A program made the position numbers and the translations under genes. From assembly GCF_020400825.1 (NCBI RefSeq), contig NZ_JAINVH010000008.1, positions 186,001 to 250,000 on the forward strand: 64,000 nt of DNA, written 5' to 3'. The number at the start of each line of letters is the position of its first letter. Positions within the stretch are counted from its first letter, which is position 1. This DNA comes from Streptomyces sp. HPF1205 (GTDB lineage Bacteria; Actinomycetota; Actinomycetes; Streptomycetales; Streptomycetaceae). Positions 54,605-61,569 of the stretch are shown here, one piece after another. The notes under the pieces were generated by a model. The model had not been told where the DNA came from. It made no database searches and saw nothing but the letters and a program-made list of their open reading frames with translations.

Positions 54605-54811
54605 GTACCGGCCCGCGTACGGCTCGCGTACGACCCGTGCACGGCGCCCCGGAAGCGACATCCTGCCCCGGAATCGGTAGGCTTCGGCCGCCCGTCCCCA
54701 CGTGCTCCGCGCTCCCGCCAGGTGTGAATCACCCGGCGGCCGGTAAGGATGCCGGGCACCGGCAGCGGAAATCCCGTTGCCATGGAACCCCCCGCACCGG
54801 ATGCTGACCTC

Positions 54812-56239
54812 ATGTTCGACCCAGACATAGCGCCCAGTGGCACCCTTCTCGGCCTCCTCCAGAGGGGGCGCGGGGACGGGCCGCTGCACGCCCTGGCGGC
54901 GCCGCGGACCGAGGCCCTCGCCGCCCTGGAGCAGTGCGTGCTGCGCGACCCGCGGCTCGACTGGCGGGTGGAGTCGCGCTCCTTGTACTACGCACGCCTG
55001 TACTCGGACCTGGAGGGCCCGCTCGACGGGATCGAACAGCACCTCTTCCATCCCGACGACCTGCTCGTCCCCGACGAGCACCGCTGCGGCCTCGCCCTCT
55101 CCGTCCTGGGCCACCTCGCCGGATACGGCCGCCGTGACGCGCTGCACCTGCTGCGGCGCTACGCCGCCACCGGCGGCTGCTGGGAATGGGCCCTGGACGA
55201 ACTCGCGGTGCGCGACGACGAGGCCGGACTGCGCGCGCTCGGCCCCGCGGTCGTGGCCCGCTTCCCGGCCGGCCCCGAGGGCGAGGCAGCATTGGCCGCC
55301 GCCGTCCGGGAGGCATACGAACCGCGTCCCTGGCAGCTGTGGGCCGAGGACACCTCCCACCCCGCGACCGCCGAGCGTGTGCGCAAAGCCGTCGAGCGGG
55401 TCTCCTTCGACCGGTGGCAGCGTCAACTGCGGCCCGCGGGGCCGACCCCCGGCTGGAGCGTCCAGGCCGTGCTCGACTGGGCCCAGGACGGACTGGCCGG
55501 CTATCCGGCCACCGAGCGCGACCAGCCCGCCGCCCGCTGCCTGCACGCCGTGGCCGGTGCCGAGGACCGCCCCGCGCTGCTGGACGCCGCCCGCGGCGGG
55601 CCGTCCGCCGCGCGCGCCGCCGCGCTGCGCCACCTGATCGACCGCCGGGACCCCGACCGCTTCGACCTGATCGAGACCGCGGCCGTCGCCGACGACGCCC
55701 GGGTGGTCCGCGCGGCCCTGGAGTCCTTCGAACGCCTGCGGGACGACGAGGCGATGGCCCGCGCCCGCGCCTGGGCCGTGCGCACCGATCCGCTCGGCTC
55801 CGCCGCCGCCCGCATCCTCGCCAGACGCGGCGGCCCGCAGGACGCCGCCCCCGTACTGGCCGCGCTGCGGCGCACCGTGCAGAGCGGCGGCGCCGACGCC
55901 GAGGGCCTGGACGCCCTCGTGGAGGGCGTCGGACGGCTCGCCGAGTGCCGGGCCGCACCCGTGCTGCGCCACCTCTACCGCGAGACGGCGTCCTCGCAAC
56001 TGCGCGGCATCGCGGCCAGAGCGCTGGCCGACGCCGATCCCGGGTTCGCGGCCGGGTTCGCCGTCGAGTGCCTGTGGGACTGCGAGGAGGCGACCAGGGA
56101 GCTGGCCGCCCACCGGGCCGCCTCCGGGGACGTGCGGGTCCTCACGCAGCTGCGCCGGCTGGCGGCGGATCCGGCGGAGGAGGCCGAGGTGCAGACCGCG
56201 GTGCGCGGGCGGCTCAGCTCAGGCGGCGCGGGACGGTGA
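54812..56239 (+). CDS. HEAT-repeat protein
   Basis: 475 residues, fully helical with HEAT-like alpha-alpha repeats of about 30-35 residues from about 120 to the end (for example RCGLALSVLGHLAGYGRRDALHLLRRYAATGG, SAARAAALRHLIDRRDPDRFDLIETAA, ASSQLRGIAARALADADPGFAAGFAVECLWDCEE). I remember the start FDPDIAPSGTLLGLLQRGRGDG as conserved in streptomycetes, which supports ATG 54812 over the earlier ATGs. HEAT proteins act as scaffolds. The partner is unknown; it is soluble with no signal peptide. A perfect terminator follows 4 bp after the stop. Confidence 0.8.
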   Translation: MFDPDIAPSGTLLGLLQRGRGDGPLHALAAPRTEALAALEQCVLRDPRLDWRVESRSLYYARLYSDLEGPLDGIEQHLFHPDDLLVPDEHRCGLALSVLGHLAGYGRRDALHLLRRYAATGGCWEWALDELAVRDDEAGLRALGPAVVARFPAGPEGEAALAAAVREAYEPRPWQLWAEDTSHPATAERVRKAVERVSFDRWQRQLRPAGPTPGWSVQAVLDWAQDGLAGYPATERDQPAARCLHAVAGAEDRPALLDAARGGPSAARAAALRHLIDRRDPDRFDLIETAAVADDARVVRAALESFERLRDDEAMARARAWAVRTDPLGSAAARILARRGGPQDAAPVLAALRRTVQSGGADAEGLDALVEGVGRLAECRAAPVLRHLYRETASSQLRGIAARALADADPGFAAGFAVECLWDCEEATRELAAHRAASGDVRVLTQLRRLAADPAEEAEVQTAVRGRLSSGGAGR

Positions 56240-56243
56240 GACA

Positions 56244-56267
56244 GGGGTTCGGCGCCCGCCGAACCCC
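56244..56267. terminator. Hairpin terminator after the HEAT-repeat gene
   Basis: A perfect 10-bp stem GGGGTTCGGC (56244-56253) / GCCGAACCCC (56258-56267) with a GCCC tetraloop begins 5 bp after the stop codon. The following 250 bp up to the pxpC stop contain further short GC stems but no gene. Confidence 0.8.
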
Positions 56268-56524
56268 AGGTGAGCCGCGTGTCCCCACGCTCATGGGGCG
56301 TTCCCCTCGGGGAGAGATCCACGTGGCCCCGGCAACGTCCGGCCCGGCGACAACCACGGTATGCGTGTCGTCATCGTCACCGGGGCCTCGCCGAACGCCC
56401 GGACCGTACGCGGGTGGTGGACGCGGCCTGGTGCTGCGCGCGTTCGCGGCACGTGGCCGGCACGCGACTGGAGGCCGTCCTGCGGCACCGGCCGCACCTG
56501 GCCTCCGTCGTGGCCGGCGGCCGC

Positions 56525-57400
56525 CTACGCCAGCCGGATGGGCCGTACGAGTACGAAGCGGACACGCGTGCCCGGCGGCGACTGGGCCGCGGCCGGCAGC
56601 GACCCCTCCGGGACCACGCCGATGACCGGATAGCCGCCGGTGGTCGGATGGTCGGCCAGGAACACCACCGGCCGTCCGTCCGGCGGCACCTGCACCGCGC
56701 CCAGCACCATGCCCTCGCTGGGCAGTTCGCCGTCCCGGGCCCGCTCCAGCGCTGGGCCGTCCGTCCGCAGCCCGATCCGGTTGGAGTCGGCGGAGACCGT
56801 GTAGGGGCTCGTCGTCAGTGTGCGCAGCGCGGCCGGGGTGAACCAGTCGTCGCGCGGTCCCGGCGCCAGGGGCAGCACCAGCTCCCGCGCGGGGCCGGGA
56901 CACGCCACGGCGTCGGCCGGCCGGACCGGCCCGTGGCGGGGCCCCACCGGCAGCTCACGGCCCGGCGTGAGCGGCCCGGGGCCGAGCCCCGACAGCAGGT
57001 CCGTCGACCGGCTGCCCAGCACCTCGGGGACGGCCACGCCGCCCGCGACCGCCACATAGCTGCGCAACCCGTGCGTGGCCGCGCCCACGTCCAGCACCGC
57101 CCCCGCCGGGACCGTCACCGGCGCGCCCCAGGCCGCGGGCCGCCCGCCCACCCGTACCGCGCACGGGGCGCCCGTCACCGCGACGACCACCGGGCGGGAG
57201 GGCCGCAGCGCGCAGCCGTTCACCGTCGTCTCCAGCCCCGCCGCGCCCTCGGGGTTGCCGACCAGCCGGTTGGCCAGGCGCAGGGCCGGCGGGTCCAGGG
57301 CGCCCGAGCGCGGCACACCCAGGTGGGCGGCCCCCACCCGGCCCAGGTCCTGGACGGTCGTCAGCGCCCCCGGGCGCACCACCGTCAGCGCCGCGGTCAC
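56525..57400 (-). CDS. pxpC: 5-oxoprolinase subunit PxpC (KipA / biotin-dependent carboxylase-like)
   Basis: 291 residues. Signatures: LTVVRPGALTTVQDLGRVGAAHLGVPRSGALDPPALRLANRLVGNPEGAAGLE at the N-terminus, and SEGMVLGAVQVPPDGRPVVFLADHPTTGGYPVIGVV near the C-terminus; both are characteristic of KipA/PxpC (AHS2 fold). With PxpA and PxpB it forms the ATP-dependent 5-oxoprolinase that opens damaged glutamate (pyroglutamate). Last gene of pxpABC; its GTG start overlaps the pxpB stop (GTGA, 57397-57400). Confidence 0.93.
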   Translation of the reverse strand: MTAALTVVRPGALTTVQDLGRVGAAHLGVPRSGALDPPALRLANRLVGNPEGAAGLETTVNGCALRPSRPVVVAVTGAPCAVRVGGRPAAWGAPVTVPAGAVLDVGAATHGLRSYVAVAGGVAVPEVLGSRSTDLLSGLGPGPLTPGRELPVGPRHGPVRPADAVACPGPARELVLPLAPGPRDDWFTPAALRTLTTSPYTVSADSNRIGLRTDGPALERARDGELPSEGMVLGAVQVPPDGRPVVFLADHPTTGGYPVIGVVPEGSLPAAAQSPPGTRVRFVLVRPIRLA

Positions 57401-58017
57401 GCCACCACCGTGAACCGCACGTTGGTGCCGGGAGCCAGCAGAGCGGCCGGGTCGCGCGCCGGGTCCCACACGGCCGCTTCCGTCGTGCCGATGATCTGCC
57501 AGCCGCCGGGCGAGGGCCGCGGATACACCCCCGCGTACGGACCGGCCAGGGCGACGGCACCGGCCGGCACCCTGGTGCGCGGAGTGGCCCGGCGCGGCAC
57601 CCGCAACCCCTGCGGAAGACCGGTCAGATAGCCGAAGCCCGGGGCGAATCCGCAGAAGGCCACCCGGAAGGCGGTGGAGGTGACGAGGTCCGCGACCTCC
57701 GCCACGCCCACCCCCCACGCGCCGGCCACCTCTGCCAGGTCGGGACCGTCGAACCGCACCGGCAGTTCCACCGCCGCGCCGCCCTCACGCGCCACGGGCG
57801 GCGGCCGCCACCGAGCCACCTCCGCGGCGAACGCCCGCGGATCGGCCAGCCCGCACACCAGGACGCTGCGGGCGGCCGGCACTATCTCGGTGACCTCGGC
57901 GTACCGCCCCTGCGCCCGCCACCGCAGCAGCAGCGCGTGCAGAGCCTCGGCGTACTCCCCGTCCGGCGTCTCGAGAAGCACGGAGTCGGTTCCGACCGGC
58001 AGCGGGCGCACATTCAC
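57397..58017 (-). CDS. pxpB: 5-oxoprolinase subunit PxpB (KipI-like, AHS1)
   Basis: 206 residues of the AHS1 cyclophilin-like fold. Family marks: VRPLPVGTDSVLLE at the N-terminus, VTSTAFRVAFCGFAPGFGYLTGLPQGLRVPRRATPRTRVPAGAVALAG and GWQIIGTTEAAVWDP. GTG 58017 overlaps the pxpA stop (GTGA), so translation is coupled with pxpA and with pxpC downstream. It was formerly named after the Bacillus kinase inhibitor KipI, but in this arrangement 5-oxoprolinase function is the better reading. Confidence 0.93.
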   Translation of the reverse strand: MNVRPLPVGTDSVLLETPDGEYAEALHALLLRWRAQGRYAEVTEIVPAARSVLVCGLADPRAFAAEVARWRPPPVAREGGAAVELPVRFDGPDLAEVAGAWGVGVAEVADLVTSTAFRVAFCGFAPGFGYLTGLPQGLRVPRRATPRTRVPAGAVALAGPYAGVYPRPSPGGWQIIGTTEAAVWDPARDPAALLAPGTNVRFTVVA

Positions 58018-58775
58018 GCGAACGCCTCCACGCGCAGGCCCGCGGCCTCCAGCGACTGCCGCACCCTGACCGCCAGCCGCGCCGCGCCGGGTGTGTCGCC
58101 GTGCACGCACAGGGAGCGGGCCTCGACAACCACCGACTCGCCGGTCAGCGCGGCGACCCTGCCGTCACGGGCGATCGCGACCGACCGCGCCACCACCGCG
58201 TCCCCCTCCTCGATCACCGCGCCCGGCTCGGCGCGCGGTACCAGCATGCCCTCCGGGGTGTACGCGCGGTCGGCGAACGCCTCCGTCACCGCGGGCAGCC
58301 CCGCCTCGCCCGCCGCCGCCAGCAGGCGCGAGCCCGGCAGCCCGAGCACCGGCAGGCCGCCCGCCAGCCGCACCCCCTCCACCACCGCCGCGGCCTGCCC
58401 GGCGTCCCGCACCGTCCTGTTGTACAGCGCGCCGTGCGGCTTCACGTACGCCACCACGCCGCCCGCCGCGCGGGCGAACACCTCCAACGCGCCGATCTGG
58501 TAGGCGACCTCGGCCGCCAGCTCGTCCGCCGGCACGTCCATCGCCCGGCGCCCGAACCCGGCCAGGTCCCGGTACGAGACCTGCGCGCCGATCCGCACCC
58601 CCCGCTCGGCGGCCAGTTCGCACACCCGGCGCATCGTCGCGGGATCGCCCGCGTGGAAGCCGCAGGCGACGTTGGCGCTCGTCACCACCGCGAGCAGCGC
58701 CTCGTCGTCGGTGAGCCGCCAACGGCCGAACCCCTCGCCCAGGTCCGCGTTGAGATCGATGACCGCGTCCGCCAT
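58014..58775 (-). CDS. pxpA: 5-oxoprolinase subunit PxpA (LamB/YcsF family)
   Basis: 253 residues, TIM-barrel-like LamB/YcsF family. Landmarks: IDLNADLGEGFGRWRLTDDEALLAVVTSANVACGFHAGDP (metal/substrate Asp, Glu and His), GAQVSYRDLAGFGRR, YVKPHGALYN, EAFADRAYTPEGMLVPR and LCVHGDTPGA. First gene of the pxpABC operon; ATG 58775 fits the conserved start (MADAVIDLNADLGE). Its upstream region (130 bp) is shared with the divergent SMC-operon gene at 58906. Confidence 0.95.
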   Translation of the reverse strand: MADAVIDLNADLGEGFGRWRLTDDEALLAVVTSANVACGFHAGDPATMRRVCELAAERGVRIGAQVSYRDLAGFGRRAMDVPADELAAEVAYQIGALEVFARAAGGVVAYVKPHGALYNRTVRDAGQAAAVVEGVRLAGGLPVLGLPGSRLLAAAGEAGLPAVTEAFADRAYTPEGMLVPRAEPGAVIEEGDAVVARSVAIARDGRVAALTGESVVVEARSLCVHGDTPGAARLAVRVRQSLEAAGLRVEAFA

Positions 58776-58890
58776 GTGCCCCGCCCGCCTTGTCGTCCGT
58801 CCCGGCACTCGCCCAGATCATGGCATCCGCCGGCGGCACCCGGCCCGCCCGCGGTGGTCCGCGCCGTTTCGGCCGATGTCGGTGGCACCG

Positions 58891-58908
58891 CATAATGTGT
58901 GGGGCGTG
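58891..58908 (+). promoter_or_regulatory. Probable -10 element of a leaderless SMC-operon transcript
   Basis: CATAAT (58891-58896) lies 9 bp before the GTG at 58906. That is the spacing of actinobacterial leaderless genes, whose transcription starts at or within a few bases of the start codon. There is no ribosome site in front of this GTG, which supports the idea. Confidence 0.5.
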
Positions 58909-60396
58909 ACCACGACCGTCCCGTACACGCTGCCGGACGCCGCGCGCCCGGCACCGGGCCCGGCGGCCGACGAGGGCCTGGCCCGCAGGCTCAAGGCGCT
59001 GGCCTGCACCGCGCCGCTGCACGACCTCGACGCGCGCAAGGCCAACCTCGCCGGCGAGTACTCGGTCTACGCGATGGCCGAGATCGCGCTGGCCGCCATC
59101 GACCTGGTCACCCTCAACATGGACTTCGACACCGGCGCGGACCACGACCAGATAGTGACCCGCCTGCTGCCGCGCGTCGCCGCCCAGGCGCCCTCCAGGA
59201 CACCCGCGGAGCACGAGCGGGTGGCCCGCTGGGTGCTGGAGAACCTCGTCAACGTCGGCAGCGCCGACCGCGGATTCCGCGCCGTGTACGGCACGTTCGG
59301 CCCCGACGGCGAGTACGTCCGCCGGGACTACGACTTCAAGCTGATCGAGGAGGTGCCGGGCCCCGGCGGCGGGGTGTACCTGCGCACCACCGACGAGGCG
59401 GTCAACGTCCTGGTCGGCGCGCTCGACACCGACGTCACCAGCGCTCAGATCGCGGCCGAGGTCAAGCTGGAGGTCCTGATCAGCCGGGGCCGGCTCGCCG
59501 ACGCCCAACTCGCCGCGGAGCAGGCCCGCTACCGCACGGTCCAGTACGCCGAGACGCTGCGCCGCACCCTGGAGGCGACCCGGCGCAACGTACGGGCGGT
59601 GGACTGGCTGCGCCGGGTGCCCGACCTGATCGCCGAGGCACTCGACCACGTGGCCGACCGCTACCGGCACGAGAACGCGATCCTGACCAACATCCGCAAG
59701 GCGCGCGACGAAGCGGAGGAGCCCGAGCACAAGCGGCGTGCGGCGGAACTCGTGGACATCGTCAAGGACTGCATCCGGCGGCACACGCAGTTGCAGTCCA
59801 GGCTGCTGGAGGCCGGGCCGCTGTTCCGGGCCGAACAGGACCGGCAGGCGTTCGCCGCGCCCCCCGCCCGGGCGGGACTCGACCTGTACGGCCAACTCCT
59901 CGCGCCGCTGCTGCCGCTGCCGCTCGAACAGGCCTCCCGTGTCACCGACGCCTACTTCGCCTCGGGCGCCGGACTGCGCACCCCCGCGGCCGTCCGCGTC
60001 GCCGACCTGGTCGAGCTGCTGCTGACCCCGCCGGTCGAACGCGAGCACCTGGGCGCCGAGATGCCCGAGCCCGACCTCGTCGCCACTCCCGACGACTCCC
60101 GTTTCTCCGAGGAGCAACTGGAGGCCGCGCTCTCCTTGCTCGACCTCCCGCCCGACGCCCCGCGCCGCCTGTCCGGCCTGCTGGCCGAGGCCCGCCGCCT
60201 CGACCCCGACCTGCCCTACCTGGTGGCGCTCCTGTCCGTCCACGCCGCCTCCCCGCCGGTGGGCACCGCCCACCGCCAGGGCGAACCGCACCTGCTGTTC
60301 GCCGTCGACGACGGCACGGAACTGGACGACCCGGAATTCGGCGGGGCGGACCTGATCGTGGGCACGGCCCGGCTCCGGCAAGGGGCGGAGCAGTGA
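58906..60396 (+). CDS. Kleisin/MukF-like protein, first gene of an SMC-like operon (inferred)
   Basis: 496 residues, soluble, nearly all helical. The N-terminal part (about 25-160) has LARRLKALACTAPLHDLDARKANLAGEYSVYAMAEIALAAIDLVTLNM and VARWVLENLVNVGSADRGFRAVYGTF, a winged-helix-like arrangement. A long amphipathic helical centre follows (about 185-310; KLEVLISRGRLADAQLAAEQARYRTVQYAETLRRTLEATRRN), then an acidic C-terminus (about 385-470). I do not recognise a named family; the size, fold pattern and position before a small winged-helix protein and an SMC-like ATPase match MukF/MksF/JetA. GTG 58906 is preferred (leaderless); ATG 58876 is possible. Confidence 0.7.
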   Translation: MTTTVPYTLPDAARPAPGPAADEGLARRLKALACTAPLHDLDARKANLAGEYSVYAMAEIALAAIDLVTLNMDFDTGADHDQIVTRLLPRVAAQAPSRTPAEHERVARWVLENLVNVGSADRGFRAVYGTFGPDGEYVRRDYDFKLIEEVPGPGGGVYLRTTDEAVNVLVGALDTDVTSAQIAAEVKLEVLISRGRLADAQLAAEQARYRTVQYAETLRRTLEATRRNVRAVDWLRRVPDLIAEALDHVADRYRHENAILTNIRKARDEAEEPEHKRRAAELVDIVKDCIRRHTQLQSRLLEAGPLFRAEQDRQAFAAPPARAGLDLYGQLLAPLLPLPLEQASRVTDAYFASGAGLRTPAAVRVADLVELLLTPPVEREHLGAEMPEPDLVATPDDSRFSEEQLEAALSLLDLPPDAPRRLSGLLAEARRLDPDLPYLVALLSVHAASPPVGTAHRQGEPHLLFAVDDGTELDDPEFGGADLIVGTARLRQGAEQ

Positions 60397-60442
60397 CCGG
60401 CGGCGGCCTGCGGCCCGACGCAGCGAGTGAGGAAGAGCGCAC

Positions 60443-61333
60443 GTGACCGACGTACGTGAAGACGCGGGCGCCGCGCCCGGCGGCAGGGACGGCGGGTCCC
60501 CGGTGACCGCGGCCGACGTGGCGGACGCCGCACGGCTGGTCGGGTTCGGGCTGCAGCCCAAGCTGCTGCCGGCCCGCGACGCGGAGTACGCCGAACTCAT
60601 CCGGCGCCACCGGGAGGACCCCGCCTTCGCCCGGCTCGCCGACGCGGTGGCCGCCGGCCTGGGCGTCGTCGTCCTGGAGGTCTCGCCGCGCGCGGGCATG
60701 GCCCTGGCGGCGGCCGAGGACTCGGTGTTCGCGGTGCGGATGGGGGACTACGCCCGGCGCGCCGCCTCCGACACCGGCGACCGGTTCCTGCACGGCCTGG
60801 CGCACCTCGCCGTGGCCGCCCTGGCGTTCCCGCGCCCCGAGGACCTGGCCGACGACGGCTACATCGGGCGGATCACCGTGCACGGGGTGGACGCGTTCGT
60901 CCGCCAGGCGTGCCGCCGCCTGGAGGAGCGGGCCGAGGAGGCGGGGGAGAACCACGACCCGGCCAGCGACACGCCCGGCCTGGAGGCCGCCTGGCGGGTC
61001 TACGCCAGACGCAGCGCCACAGGGGCGACGAAGGACGCCCGCCGGCTGGCCAGTTCGACCACCGGCATCATCGGCAAGGCGGTGGCCTTCCTGGTGGACT
61101 CCGGCTTCCTGCAGCGCACCGGCGACGAATCCGGCGGCACCTACCGCACCACGGCCCGCTTCCAGTTGCAGGTCCGCGACCTCGCGGGCACCGCCGCCAT
61201 GGGCGAACTGCTCGACCTCGGCATCGTGCCCACCAGCGACGGCACCGCCACCCTCGTCCCGGCGGCCGACGGCCAAGGCGCGGACGACGAACTCGTCGCG
61301 GACGCCGGCCTGCCGTTCCACAGCCGCCCGTGA
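60443..61333 (+). CDS. MukE-like winged-helix protein, second gene of the SMC-like operon (inferred)
   Basis: 296 residues. N-terminal helical section with RLVGFGLQPKLLPARDAEYAELIRRHREDPAFARLADAVAAGLGV, then RFLHGLAHLAVAALAFPRPEDLADDGYIGRITVHGVDAFVRQACRRLEE. A winged-helix-like end follows (about 185-260: KDARRLASSTTGIIGKAVAFLVDSGFLQRTGDESGGTYRTTARFQLQVRDLA). Size, wHTH and gene order fit MukE/MksE/JetB. AGGAAGAG precedes the GTG start. The stop codon lies in the first unit of an 18-bp tandem repeat in which the other units have TGG instead of TGA; the frame stays open for more than 150 codons beyond it. Confidence 0.72.
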   Translation: MTDVREDAGAAPGGRDGGSPVTAADVADAARLVGFGLQPKLLPARDAEYAELIRRHREDPAFARLADAVAAGLGVVVLEVSPRAGMALAAAEDSVFAVRMGDYARRAASDTGDRFLHGLAHLAVAALAFPRPEDLADDGYIGRITVHGVDAFVRQACRRLEERAEEAGENHDPASDTPGLEAAWRVYARRSATGATKDARRLASSTTGIIGKAVAFLVDSGFLQRTGDESGGTYRTTARFQLQVRDLAGTAAMGELLDLGIVPTSDGTATLVPAADGQGADDELVADAGLPFHSRP

Positions 61334-61409
61334 GACCGCAGCCGCCTGTGGGACGACAGCCGCCCGTGGGACGACAGCCGCCTGTGGGACCGCAGCCGCC
61401 GTGAGGCCG
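61321..61409 (+). repeat. 18-bp tandem repeat (about five units) at the 3' end of the mukE-like gene
   Basis: Unit CAGCCGCCYGTGGGACSR at 61321, 61339, 61357, 61375 and (degenerate) 61393. Unit 1 has TGA where units 2-4 have TGG, and that TGA is the stop of the gene. Eighteen bases is six codons, so copy-number change would keep the frame. The remaining 160 bp to the ATPase start are C/G-rich with no gene. Confidence 0.9.
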
Positions 61410-61569
61410 TCCGCGCTCCCTTGGTGCCGCCCCCGGGCGAACTCCGCCCCCTGAGCCCCGCGCCCCGGGCGGCCGCCCGGGGCCCCGGCGGCCGCGCTCC
61501 CCGACTCCGCTCCCTGCCCCTGACCCCGACCCGGATCCCCGTCCCCCGACCGACCCACGAGAGCCCCGC

